A DNA stretch of 64,000 bases, from positions 64,491,018 to 64,555,017 of the forward strand of contig CM045763.1 of assembly GCA_025200525.1 (NCBI GenBank). Direction: 5' to 3'. The notes below the pieces were generated by a model, which saw only the letters and a program-made list of their open reading frames with translations, searched no databases and was not told where the DNA came from. The DNA is from Camellia lanceoleosa. Lineage: Eukaryota; Streptophyta; Magnoliopsida; Ericales; Theaceae. Positions 11,179 to 22,902 of this stretch are shown piece after piece (position 1 is the stretch's first letter; the number at the start of each line of letters is the position of its first letter). The position numbers and the translations under genes are program-made.

Positions 11179-12420
11179 ATTGATTATGGGAAAAAACTAT
11201 AAATAAAAATGTAATTTGGGAGGTTTGTTGTGAAATGAAATTGAGAAAAAGAGAGCAGAAAAAGAAAAATATAATTTTTGAGGCTTGCTGTGAAATGAAA
11301 TTAAGATTGAGAGTTTGTATTTATAGAATAACAAAATATTACCCTTTTTTTCAAAATACGGTCGTTGAAAATTTTAAAAAATATGGTCATTTATTTATAG
11401 TTATTGTGCTTATGTTTTACAATTTATTTTTTTTATTTATTATTTTTTTAATGAACAAAATAGTACAATTTCTGGTGATCTCAGCCGTTGATTAATGAAC
11501 AAGATCTCAGTTGTTGATTAAATAACAATCCAACAGCTGAGATGAGAGCTCTAGAATGATCTACCCCTATCTCAAGAGAAAATTCCCTTCTCTCTTGCAC
11601 TCATCAAACCAGTTAGCTGAGATGAGAGCATCTCTCTCTCTGTCTTTTTCTCTGGTGTTCCATCTTCATCCACAGCAGCCACGGCACCCCTTTCTCACAT
11701 TTTTCATCAGAAACCCCTTTCTCTCTATCTTCATTTTCATCATTACCAATACCAAACGCGATCGCCAAAACCAGTTCTCTCTGTCTCTGTTTCTCTCTTT
11801 CTCTGTGATTTGTATCACCACCACCAGCATCGATCATCGATCACCGATCTCCGAGTTGAATGGAACTCCAGTGTTTGACTGAGCACTACTATTTGGACTT
11901 TGATAGAGCTCGATTGGTCTAGAAACAAGCCCTACAAGTCAATAAAGAAGAAGCCCTAAAGGTCGATGGAGGTTGAAATGAAGAACAAGTTTATCAATCA
12001 TGCTAGAATCCAAGTATTTATCTTCTAAATTCGTTTTTGAAATTTATATAGATTTGTGAAATTTGGATTGATTTGTTCTTGACTGAAATTTGGGTTTGAT
12101 TTGTTGTAAATTGATTTTGAAAATTGTGATTTGTTCTAAATTGATTATGCTATTTGTGAAATTTGTAAATTTGTCAAATATGTGGACCTAGTTCTTGAAT
12201 GATCATTATGAAATCGAATTTTGTTTGTGGAATTGAAATTTGTGAATCTGTTTGTTTATGAAATTTGTGGAACTAAAATTTGTGATTCTGTTTGTTTATG
12301 AAATTTGTGATTCTCTTTGTTTATGAAATTTGGGGAACTAGTGAATGAAATCAAATTTGGGAGGTTTTTCTAGTGAATGAATTCTGTTTTTTCAACATAA
12401 TTTGGAGCCAAAAATCTGGT
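11179..12420. other. probable 5' part of the PIF-like element, no intact gene
   Basis: Between the pseudogene and the right terminal repeat I see a CT-rich stretch (about 11625-11805) and tandem-like 'gaaatttgtgaattctgtttg' words (about 12225-12330). Open frames at 11235-11495 and 11556-11882 show no recognisable domain. Confidence 0.4.
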
Positions 12421-12598
12421 GATATTTGATGATGTGATATGTTTGGCACCTGCTATTCGACCTGCCAAATTTGAGAATAGAAATGGCATTTGCTATCTTT
12501 GGTAAGAAGAATAGCAAGTCATTGGAGACCATTTTTTTTGTCATTCTTGCCAAATTATAATTTTGGCAACTCCTTTAACAGTTTCATTGGAGATGTTC

Positions 12599-13022
12599 TT
12601 ATATCATATATTTTTGAAGCTTGGCTTGTTTATTTATAAGAAAGATTATGATGCATGAAAGCATGTAGAAACATGAGTTGATCAACAAAAACAAATCATA
12701 GAGATCGAAAAAAAAATATATATATCACAAACAAACACAAAGAATGAAACTCTCTTCTAAATATTATTAATCACCAATAACTCATAAACTCTAGACTTAA
12801 TTTACAAAGCTATTTATATACTAAAAGAGAATTCCTCTCCCAACAAAAAAAATTACTATTTTGTTAGAAAAAAAACAAATGCATAAAATTTTAAAAATAA
12901 CTTAAATTTGGATACTAGAAACAACATTAATAACATAATTTACTAGATGGAATTTACCTCAACGAGGGTCTAAACAAAGAAATTTGGCCAAAATCTAACG
13001 TTAATCATGGGCCAATATTCCT
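12599..13022. other. AT-rich intergenic sequence, no gene
   Basis: No reading frame, paired repeat or regulatory element was recognised. It is the left flank of the next LTR element. Confidence 0.5.
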
Positions 13023-15296
13023 TGTTAGCATATCTAGTGTGAACTGAAAGTGTACAAGTCAAGCCACCATGACAAGCCACCGAAAGCCACCTCCTCGAGC
13101 CTTCTCCCGCTCACATATCTTGACTTCATCTTCTCTTTCTCTTTTGTCTTATCCCTCTTGTAATGTGTATATATATAGTTCTGTTACCACCATTGTTGTA
13201 TCAAATCATCAAATAATCAATCTCTTTTGTAATCAAGTGTTCTAGTCATTAATACAATCTTCTATCTTTCGTCTCCCTCTATACATTGTCTACCATGGTA
13301 TTAGAGCTATAAGATTTAGACTTGTATTTTCTCACCCGCGGGTAGCCAGTCAGCTACCTTGTCTACACTGCTCGCTGGAATTTCGAGACGTACCTTTTGT
13401 TTTTGTCTCAACCCATTATGTTGCGACATTTTTAGTATCGCCATCTTATATCGCTGCCCACAAACCCATTGGCTTCGGCCATCACTAACATCTCTTGGCC
13501 AACCTCGGCCACAAGCACCGTTGAGCACGTACCTTTGCTCCGGTCATTATTTAGGCTTCCTTTCGGCCATCGTTGCATTCTTCTCTGCTAATGCTTGCTC
13601 GACCACTCCAGCCATCACGCCGGTAGTTCTACTTTTTCTCCGCCACCTTCTTACTAGCCCTCTTCACTCCACCACGGGTGTCACTTTTTTGTCTACAATG
13701 CAGCGCTTTTGCTCTCCTTGCTCATGCACTAGCACATGGCCTTTTCCGGCCTTTATCAAATTTTTTCTTGGTCACTCCAGCCATCACGCCATCGGCAGTT
13801 ACGACCCTTTTTCGTCGTCTTCTTACCGACTACTTCACCGTTAATGAGTTTTTACTTATTCTCTCTCCCTCGGATTCATCTCTCTACTTAAACACATCTC
13901 TTTCTCTTATTTAAAATATTTATTTTTTCAATAACCATTATTATTATTATTTCTTTTTTCTTTGGCATCTTTTATTCTTTCCACTGATAATCAACCTACC
14001 TATCTCCACTAACTTTTGAATTTTCTTCTATTTTTTTCTGTTGTCCTTTCATTATCATGACACCCACATGGGCATGTCCCCCAGCCTTTTGACAAATTAT
14101 TTTTCCTTTTCTTCTTTGTATTTACGTATTTATCATCCTTTTTCATATATATTTTTTTTATTCCAACACTTATACCTTTCAAATTTTTTTGGACAAATTT
14201 ACAAAAAAAATAAAATAAAATAAAATAATAATTTATTTATTTATTCTATACTTTAATAAAATGAGTTGTCCCCATCTTCAGCCACTCTTCATTAACCCAA
14301 AAAAAAATCTTTCTACCATTTTTTATATAATTTTGAGAACATCTCCACTCTATCTTGAGCCATTCCGCTCCACTTTGTCAATCACTTTGTTTCAACCTCA
14401 AACAGGTTTCTATCATCAAACTTATTTGAGTTTGAGGGGGGATATTATACATATATCACGGTAAGCATGGTGATGTACCATGTGAACCACCCAAGTCCCA
14501 CTTAAGTCGCCTCCTAGCGCACAACCCAAGTCGTTCCTTAGCACATCACTCAAGTTGCGCTCCCTATCGCACCACCAATACATCGGTCCGCCATGACCCT
14601 TTAAACTGCTCTGACATTGATTCCGGTTAGTCTTCTACAAAGATTTGGCATGACCCTTTATACTGTCCCGACATTGATTCCGGTTAGTCTTCTACAACAG
14701 TCTGGCATGACCTCTTTAAATTGTCCCGACATTGATTCTGGTTAGTCTTTACATTAGTCTGGCATGACCCTTTAAACTGTCCTGACATTGATTCCGGCTA
14801 GTCTCTACATCGGTCTGGCATGGCCCTTTACACTGCTCCAACATTAATTTTGGTTAGTTTTTATAACGGTCCAGCACGACTATAGATTGTTTTTTGGCAT
14901 TAAATCCAACCTTTGTTCTATCTCAAGCATCCCTGCGCTTCCATCTAGACTTTGCAACCTATTTGCTTCAAATCTATCATGTTTTATTTTTTTTTAGTTT
15001 TATTTCATATATTTTAGTTTCTCTCTCCAAACTTAAGTTAGTATCCCTACTTGGGTTTAAGGAGGGAGGGTGTTAGCATATCTAGTGTGAACTGAAGGTG
15101 TACAAGTCAAGCCACCGAAAGCCACCTCATCGAGCCTCCTCCTGCTCGCATATCTTGACTTCATCTTCTCTCTTTCTTTTGTCTTACCACTATTGTTGTA
15201 TCGAATCATCAAGTAATCAATCCCTCTTGTAATCAAGTATTCTAGTCATCAATACAATTTTCTCTCTTTCTTCTCGCTCTATACATTTGGCTAACA
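13023..15296 (+). mobile_element. non-autonomous copia-type LTR element without pol
   Basis: The 5' LTR (13023-13295) and 3' LTR (15071-15296) both begin TGTTAGCATATCTAGTG. The 3' copy lacks about 50 bp, mainly a segment around the TATA-like 'gtatatatatag' of the 5' LTR. A perfect 5-bp target duplication TTCCT lies at 13018-13022 and 15297-15301. Directly after the 5' LTR is TGGTATTAGAGC, the Met-tRNA primer site usual for copia elements, and the 3' LTR is preceded by the purine tract GGAGGGAGGG. The 1.78-kb interior has no gag or pol motif. A frame at 13359-13844 is Ser/Pro/Leu-rich, has no motif I recognise and is not called as a gene. Movement would depend on proteins from other elements. 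Confidence 0.92.
14592..14875. repeat. 57-bp tandem repeat, five copies, inside the copia-type element
   Basis: Units begin 'catgaccctttaaactg' near 14592, 14649, 14706, 14763 and 14819 and each contains 'gacattgattccggttagtc' or a close variant. The last copy is the most diverged. Confidence 0.9.
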
Positions 15297-15301
15297 TTCC
15301 T

Positions 15302-16700
15302 AATCAAATATGGATCTTCGAAGTCAATCTGCTAATGCCAAGTTGAACACTATTTTCATCATAACTTTTTGTGCCAATCTTGGCTCTAATTTGAGCATAT
15401 ATGTTGCTCCACTTTTAAAAGACAAAAAATATTTTTCAGATTAAAGTATTATTAATGTCATTATGCTCTTATTGTCAATTTGCCACTCTCACCTCCACCC
15501 ATCATCACGCCCAATGCCACCATCACTATCGCGATCATCACTGTTACCATACCACCACCTCCGCCTCCACCTTTGTCCCACCACCATCAAACATAGAAAA
15601 ATATTTTTTTTCTAAAGATATTTTTTGAACTTTTTATATAAATAATATTTTTCACCCAAATAAATAGAGTGTAAGTTTAAAACAATTCAACTACTTGTTC
15701 TAAAAGTAGTAGATAATTTCTCGTTGAGTTAACAAATCATAGGTGTTTGGCTTGTGTCTTTCTTGAGCAAGTAACATGGCATTCACTTACCTGCACGTTA
15801 ACAAATCATACGTGTTTGGCTTGTGTCTTTCTTGAGCAAGTAACATGGCATTCACTTACCTCCACCATTGACAAAGCATATACTAAATTAATTAAATTAC
15901 TAAGTTAGAATCACCACATATAAAAATTAAAATTTTTGAGTTACATATCAGCTATGCCGCAAGAAGGTTTTATCCTTTTGCTAAATGGTGAATTATTTTT
16001 ATAGTATAACCTAATGGGTTTTTTTTTTGTTTTTTAATTACTTCATGAGTTTGACAGTCTAATTATAGATCATAAGTTTGGTATCAGTTTTTTTAGTAAT
16101 TTTTTTGTTGGTTGTTTTCATAAAAGTTCATAAAGTTTCACACTTCTAGGTTTTACAATAAAAAAAAAATAGAAAAAAATATACTAAAGACAAAAAAAAG
16201 TATAAAAAAAAAAAAAATTTACTTGTCATTCTTTTAGACTAGACCAACTCAAAGAGTAAAGTTTTTTGACATAGATTTAAAAAGAAACATACTAAAAACA
16301 AAAAGTTTCAAAATAAAAATAACTTTTTCAGGTTGATCCAAAATGTGTGAGCCTACTAAAAAATAAAATAAAATCATCACTAGATGCGTTAGCTTTTGTT
16401 TTCCACGCCAAGGGATATCAATGGGCTATAAGCCAATTTAATGTTGGTATTATGAACCCAAAAAGAAAAATAAATAAATAAATAAATTGCTTTATTACCC
16501 CCGAATTATGTTATTACATTCCATGTAGTTTTTTAAGGTCAATGCTCTCTCTACATATGTCCATTATAAAATCGACATTTCGAAGGTACATAAATTTTTA
16601 ATTACTGATAACACTGTTTTTTGAGAAGTAGAAAAACAAACAATATATTAAATGAAAAATAGAGTACATGAACAATAAAAATAAAAAAAAAAACTAATTA
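15302..16700. other. intergenic sequence with a recent duplication
   Basis: No gene was seen. A CCACC-rich stretch (about 15487-15590) followed by 'gaaaaatattttttttc' resembles one at about 54145-54230 and may be a shared old repeat. The tandem duplication at 15728-15865 is listed separately. Confidence 0.45.
15728..15865. repeat. 69-bp tandem duplication
   Basis: Two copies (15728-15796 and 15797-15865) start 'gttaacaaatcat' and differ at only about one position in the shared text (aggtgt against cgtgt region), so the duplication is young. Confidence 0.9.
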
Positions 16701-17098
16701 ATATGTTTGGTTTGAAAACTTGAGTTTTTTGATTTTCGTATTCTTTTGTTTTTAGTGAATATTTTTTAAATTTTAAACATTTTTTTTACTTTTTTAGATG
16801 CACCTTAGTTAGATGTATCTAAAAAGTAAAAAATTATAAAAAAATATTTTTAAAAATTAATAAATACATAAAAATATAAAAAATGTACTGAATTCTTATA
16901 TTTTTTTTTATATTTTTGATATTTAGTGAATTCTTAAAAAAAATTTACAATTTTTTTACCTTTTAGGTATATTTATATTAAGTGTGTCTAAAAAGTAAAA
17001 AAATTACTTAAAATATTAAAAAAATTCAGTAAAAATAAAAAAATATTAAAAATAAAAAAATAAAATTTTCTGAAAAATAAAAACAAGCAAACTAAATA
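16701..17098. repeat. AT-rich MITE-like repeat, copy 1
   Basis: The left side has 'gtttggtttgaaaacttgag' and the right side 'aaaaacaagcaaactaaat', roughly inverse. The interior ('tttttagtgaatatttttt', 'atgtactgaattctt') matches the copy at about 31703-32081 in the same order, which shows a repeat family. No coding capacity. Confidence 0.5.
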
Positions 17099-17115
17099 CA
17101 AATTATAAAAAGGAA

Positions 17116-17269
17116 AATGTCTCGTAGCTCAAATTTTGTGGTTCAAAAGTGGCTCAAATGGCCAAAACGACGTCGTTTTGGCCATTTCTATGTTGTTCTG
17201 TACTCAAAACGACGTCGTTTTGGCCATTTGAACCACTTTTGAGCCACAAAATTTAAGTTACGTAGCATT
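17116..17269. mobile_element. foldback MITE with two AAAACGACGTCGTTTT palindromes
   Basis: Left arm 'gctcaaattttgtggttcaa' pairs with right arm 'ttgagccacaaaatttaag', with arms of about 65 bp. Each arm ends inward in the 16-bp palindrome AAAACGACGTCGTTTT (17164-17179 and 17206-17221). There is no open frame. The flanks do not give a clear target duplication. Confidence 0.75.
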
Positions 17270-17422
17270 ATCGTTATAAAAAAACCTGAAAAAATAGTTG
17301 CAGTTTGAAGACCACAGATCTATTTGCAGATGTGGTACGGATTTCAACCTATGAATGAAAGGTTTGTGTCAACATCGACAGGGACATGCCCATTTGTAGG
17401 CAGTCAGGGGCCATGGCCCTCC

Positions 17423-17866
17423 TAGGCCTGTAAATGGATCGGATTCGGATCGGATCTGTCAAAATCCGAATCCGATCCGATTAAGACAAATCCGAATCCG
17501 ATCCGAATCCGTTTAAGTCTATATCCGATTATAGATATCCGAATCCGAATCCGATGATTTCGGATATCCGATCCGATAATCCGATCCGATCCATTTATTT
17601 ATTTATTGAGCTACAATTTTATATAATTTGAATTTTTTTTATTTTTTTTTTTCATTTTGTGTTTTTTTATTCAAATTGAGAATAATCAGATCGGATTATC
17701 GGATTACCGGATCGGGTCGGATTTTTGCATATTCAATCCGTTTAATAAACGGATTAAACGGATTCGGATAATCGGATTATTGGATCGGATTTTTTATAAA
17801 CGGATTCGGATTATCGGATCGGATTCGGGTCGGATTCGGATTAAATCCGATCCATTGACAGCCCTA
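17423..17866. mobile_element. hAT-type MITE, 444 bp, perfect 8-bp target duplication
   Basis: Ends are TAGGCCTGTAAATGGATCGG and, inverted, TAGGGCTGTCAATGGATCGG. The 8 bp GGCCCTCC flank both sides (17415-17422 and 17867-17874), matching the 8-bp duplication of hAT transposons. The subterminal 130-170 bp on each side are arrays of degenerate GGATTCGGATCGG and inverse units. The open frame at 17657-17890 is a translation of this array. There is no transposase, so it is non-autonomous. Confidence 0.9.
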
Positions 17867-17874
17867 GGCCCTCC

Positions 17875-18570
17875 TATTAAAAGGAAATAATGCTATTGGG
17901 ATGATAGGTTATGTTGCCCAAAATTTTTTTATTGCCCAAAATTTTCTTATTATTACAAATGGCCCCTGCTGCTCCACCTTCGGAATATTGAAAACTTATA
18001 AAAAACAAGTTTTTGTACGAAATAATTGGAACACCAAAAAAATAGAATTCTTATCTTTTTTTAATTTATTAAATTAGCGTATTTTGACAGTAATAATATA
18101 TTAATTATATTTTTTGATCACAATTTGTTTATTACTACATGAGGCATACTTATAATGCTGATATCATATTAATGGAATTTACGTGAGACCCAGTGAAAAC
18201 TTTTGAAATTTGAAAAGAAAAAAAAGAAGAAAAAGAAGCCACTTTCACTTTAATAGATAATTGAATTAGCATATACAAAGAATTAATCAACTAATTTATG
18301 ATTTCTCTTTTATTTATATATTAAAGTAGAGTAGATATGACTTCTTTTTTGATTATGTGAAGACTAAATAGATAAGAAAAATGCTTGGGAGCACTAATTA
18401 GTGCTCCCACTAATTAGGTGGCAGTGGGTCCCGCCAGAAATGATGTGATGTTTTGGTCTTAGAGTTGTATTTTTTTTTTCTATTTTTTTAAGCATTAGTG
18501 CTATTAGTGGTGGTATTTTTAGTGGGATGAATCATTGTTGAATAGATAATAAATTTTATGTATTATTTTA
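17875..18570. other. AT-rich intergenic sequence, no gene
   Basis: A short palindrome 'gggagcactaattagtgctccc' lies at about 18387-18408. Nothing else was recognised. Confidence 0.5.
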
Positions 18571-18738
18571 GGGAGCTGCTGTTTTAACTCCATTTTATTC
18601 CAAATACATTCCATTCTTTGTCCCTATTATACATAGTTACTATTCTCACTCCACTTTGCTCTAAATACACTTCTATGTATAATAAAGATAAAGAAGGGAG
18701 TGTATTTGGAACAAAATGGAGTGAGAATAATGACTCCC
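18571..18738. mobile_element. foldback MITE with TTA target duplication
   Basis: This 168-bp unit begins GGGAG and ends CTCCC, and nearly the whole unit folds on itself ('ctccattttattccaaataca' against the inverse of 'tgtatttggaacaaaatggag'). TTA lies on both sides (18568-18570 and 18739-18741), as expected for a PIF/Harbinger-type MITE. No coding sequence. Confidence 0.8.
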
Positions 18739-19484
18739 TTATTTTAATATCATATCTTAGTTATTTCTGATTCTTGAATTGAAATATGACAATATATAAC
18801 AATTGATATATAAAAGATTATTTATTTATTTATTTTTTATATCTTGGCCCCTCCATAATTGAAATTCTAGATATCGTTTGATGCTGCCACTGTTCGAACT
18901 CCACTAGTGCCGCTGCTGCACTAGAAGGTTGAAGCTCAAGAAACCCACAACAACAAAGAAACCACTGGGGATAAATAAAAAAATCTATGTTTGAAATGAA
19001 GAGAACATTACAAAACCCCTATTTCTAACAAAAAAAGTTTAGATCTATATTTTAGAAGTGCAAAGATCTATATTTTAGAAGTGTGAAAGAGGTTGCCATT
19101 TTAGAAGTGTGAATGAGGTTGCCAAACCATCATTGGAGCTCGATTGGAAATCACATTGAGAGAAGATCTCGTCCCTCTCTCTCTGTAGAACTTAACTCAT
19201 TATCGATAATACTGTTAGAGAGTGAGACATGCAATAAGAAATAAGGAATGTTTAAAGGTAAAAATATTTAATTTGTTTTTTAAAAATAAAAAATAAAAAT
19301 AAAGTTAAGGACATTATGCATTAAATCTTGAGGAAATAACATATCAATATAGGGGTTGAAATTTTTTTCCCCACTATACTGGTAAAATGTATCAAAATTT
19401 AATTATTAAAATCATAAATTTTAATTATTTTTTAAAAATATACATAGAGAAAATTGGTCTATCTCCCTACCCAACTTTTGGTAG
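18739..19484. other. intergenic sequence, no gene
   Basis: No open frame or paired repeat stands out. A 17-bp direct repeat 'atctatattttagaagtg' occurs twice near 19040-19085, followed by a partial third copy. Confidence 0.45.
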
Positions 19485-19911
19485 GAGAAGAGGTCCACAA
19501 TAATATTTTTTGATGCCTAAGGTCCCTCAACCTTATTTTAGGTTGTAAAATACCTAATCTATCTTTCTTTATAAGATACGTTGTTTTGGATTTTGGCAAA
19601 TTGAAGATTTTATTGCTAATTTCTAGGAGATTTCATGGGGATTTTGTAGGTATTGCAGTGGACTTACGATGGAGATTTTGTAGGAGATTTCATAGGTGTT
19701 GCAGTGGACTTGATGATGGAGATTGTTGTGATCATGTAGATATTGCAATGGTGTAGATTGTTTTTGATTTGATTTCCAGTGGAGTTGAATCAGGTATGTT
19801 TTGATGGAGATTTCATATGGATTTCGATTTTTGATTTGATTTGTATGTAAGGATTCCGATTTCATATTAGTATTTTGAGTGTATTTTGAATTAGGTTTTT
19901 GTTTTCAGTTT

Positions 19912-20136
19912 TGATTAATTTGAGAGAGAGACCAACTCAGTGGAGTTGTTTTTATTTTTAGAGTTGATTTTTTGTTCTCTATTATTGATCAATTTTAGAG
20001 AGAGGCTAGCTCAATGGAATTGATTTTGATTTTTGGAGTTGATTTTTCGTTCTCTGTTTTTGATCAATTTCAGAAAGAGTCCAACTCAATGGAGTTGATT
20101 TTGATTTTTGGAGTTCATTTTTTGTTCTCAGTTTTT
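19912..20136. repeat. 75-bp tandem repeat, three copies
   Basis: Units start 'tgattaattt' or 'tgatcaattt' near 19912, 19985 and 20061 and each contains 'caactcaatggagttgattt'-like text and 'ttttgttctct'. It lies in the left interior of the MULE. Confidence 0.75.
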
Positions 20137-22320
20137 TATCAATATGCTTATCAATGATAAGTTTTGTTCTCTGTTTTTTCATCAACATGCTTATCATGCT
20201 TATAATTTTTCGTTCTCTAAGTTTTGTTCTCTATTTTTTTTTTTTTTTGGACTTTTCTTTGTAATCCAAAGAAAATTGTAAGTTTGTTATTATAATCTAA
20301 CAAAAATCACAGAGAAAATTATAATTTCATATGGACATGTTATTATAAATTTGTAATTCAAATAAAATCACAGAGAAAATTATAAGTTTGTAGTCTAGTG
20401 AAAATTGTAGAGAAAATTATAATTTCACACGGACATGTTATTATAAGTTTGTTATTTCTTATTTTTTCATGAATTTTTTAATTATAACAAGTGTTTCAAA
20501 AGAGTTTTTGTCACTTTTCGTCCATGCATTGCTGGTTTCAACTATTGTCAGCCATTGTTGTTTCTAGGGATGACAATTTGAACCCTGCTCGATAGGGACT
20601 CGGCCCCCAACCCCGATTAGAATGGTGTAACACGCCCGCGAGGGAACTCACGGGTTACAGTTCGGACTCAATTTGTCACGGTTCTAAATCTGAACCAAAG
20701 AGTCCAAATCCGGCAAATCGTTTTGAGAAACAGATCTTTGAAAAGAAGTGCCAAACATGGACTGCTTTGCCAGATACAGAGTCGCCACCTAAATATTTTA
20801 TTTTGGGGAATTTAGGAAACCCTGATTCGGCCAAAGGCCACGTGTCCGTCATCACCAAAGTTACCTCGGCTCGGGAACTTGGGTACGATCGGGGAAGGTC
20901 AGCTATGAGCACCCCCTCTCGCCCGGTCCGAAGACCGGCCTCTACTAACCGTGATACCCAATTTTGAAAACGTTTATGCGTTTTTATTCCGGTTATTAGC
21001 CTAGAATTACTATGTTATGCGCACAGCAAACAAGTATAGACCAAATCGCCTAAATTGGAACAAAACATTTTACGTTTGTTTTGAAAACGGTTTGCTACTC
21101 ATAAGTAGGCTAAAATGCGGATTTTGCCACTCTCAAATGGGCTTTTAGAAAAGACGGTTTTGCCACTATCTAGTGGGCTCAAAACTCACAGTTTTCATGC
21201 ATTGTTCCAATTTAAGTAATTTGACCTCCATCCACAGGCATTCAAGCAGTTATATCACATAAGCAGCTAGCCTCATGGTAATCATGCTATTATGGCAACA
21301 TTCACACGCATGCGATATGCTAAAGCATAAAAGCTTACCTAGTACTCCAAGCCAAAATAGAAACTAGTTAGTAATCATATGCATGATCCTAGTTCATGTT
21401 AAAAATGGCTAATGCCACACATGCAAAGATGCAATCTAGAATAGGCTCGGCTATCCTAAACATGGCATGTGGAATGCTACAAGTAACATGTATTCAATTT
21501 GGAATTGAAGTACGATGCAGTTTGTATGATGTGCCGAGCCCGATGCATGTAAGGCAAATATATGGATGCACACATGCATAGCATAAGGTATGCTAATTTA
21601 AATATGCCCTAATCTACCATCATAAGCAGGTAAATAAAAGGGAAGAAAGACATACACACACTCACGCACACTTATTACAAATATGCCCTCACTCGGAGGG
21701 ACCAAAAGAATATACAGTCCAAATAACAAATTGCTAAATTAATTATTGCAAAATTCTAATTACTTAACAAATAAATGCAAAAGAAAGGTGGCCACAGCCC
21801 CTATCTCGGGATGCGTGAATGATGCATGCTTCAGTCTGTCTCTCCTGGAAAACCCGTGCCATGATACTGCTGCCTCTGTTTTATGCTGTCCTGCATCTCC
21901 AAAGACTGCAAACGTCCTGGGACATGTTCCTTGCATACTGTAAAATACCATCGGTTGGAGGAAATGCCCACCGGCCATAGAGAATTTCCATCGACTGCTG
22001 GTGAAGTTATCGGCCATTCACCAATGGCTTGGCCTAAGATCAATGTTGCTTGGTCGGCGAAACTTCTGCAGAAGATGCTTTTGACAAAGAAAGACAAGCA
22101 GTGCATGGCATGAAATTTTCAAGCAAATGTGTGCACCACCACACCCCTTATCGTGTTTATGACTCAAAGGGGGCATGGTACTCGATTCTCGGACCACCAA
22201 TTGCGCATTTCAATGCGTGATAGCCCAAAGAGTCAAAGTGTGCAATTTCAATATGGAATGAAATGCACAAAATAAACAATGGGCCCCAACCTCCATCATA
22301 ATCAATTCAAGAGGCAAGAG

Positions 22321-22510
22321 ATGCATGCTTAATGTTATACAACCTAAACATGCAAGCTAAGCATGCAACATGAGCATATGAACATGCAATGTACAAACAT
22401 GTATCAACATGTGAGAATAGGCAAGCATGTAACAACATGTAACCTAACTAGCATGCAACAACATGCAAAGATGGACTTAAACTAACATGGGTAGCTCTCA
22501 AGCATGCCAA
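22321..22510. repeat. CATG-dense segment
   Basis: By eye I count 13 CATG tetramers in 190 bp, mostly as gcatgcaa or aacatgt. The density falls off gradually on both sides (about 21290-22880). It lies inside the 4.26-kb LTR-like insertion. Confidence 0.75.
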
Positions 22511-22902
22511 AATTAGTGGCCATAATGAGGCAAGTAAGGCAACACAATACATGGAATGCATGCACAATGCATTAACCAAACCTAAGGCACAAAAATGTAA
22601 CTCTACCAAAGCATGGCAAGGGATGCAAGATGGAATACAAGCATGTGAATTTCAGCGCTGGAACACGATGCCAAATGGTCCCAAAACATGGAAATATGTC
22701 ACCCAATGCATGCTATAGGCCCCGAAACCCAAGATTAGGCACATAAAATGACTTACATCCATACAAAGCATGCGTAATTTGAACATGGAGTATGAAGACA
22801 GAAGCAAGAAAGCCCTAAAACAAGCATTTTTACAGTTCAAAGCATGGCCAAATAGTGAGCATAGATAGGGCAAAATCAGCATGCAAAAATGGCTCCGCAA
22901 GA

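Larger units (their letters stand above)
6008..12598 (-). mobile_element. PIF/Harbinger-like element carrying nested insertions
   Basis: The left end GGGCATCTCCAATGA pairs with the inverse of the right end (GAACATCTCCAATGA). Similarity continues inward around 'ttataatttggcaa' on the right and 'ttataatttgacaat' on the left. The flanks TTT and TTA are a weak 3-bp duplication. Inside lies a minus-strand NAM-associated-domain pseudogene, the kind of accessory protein found with plant PIF/Harbinger elements. A solo LTR (6748-9105) and a miniature LTR array (9399-10674) were later inserted. No transposase of the DDE type was recognised, so this may be a deletion derivative. Confidence 0.5.

Noticed and set aside
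13296..13307. tRNA-like sequence
   Set aside because: The match is only the 12-bp primer-binding site for initiator Met-tRNA, not a tRNA gene; the same holds at 44169-44181.
13359..13844. Plus-strand open frame of 161 codons in the copia-type element
   Set aside because: It has no gag, protease or other motif and is rich in Ser, Pro, Leu and Cys; it lies in the non-coding interior.
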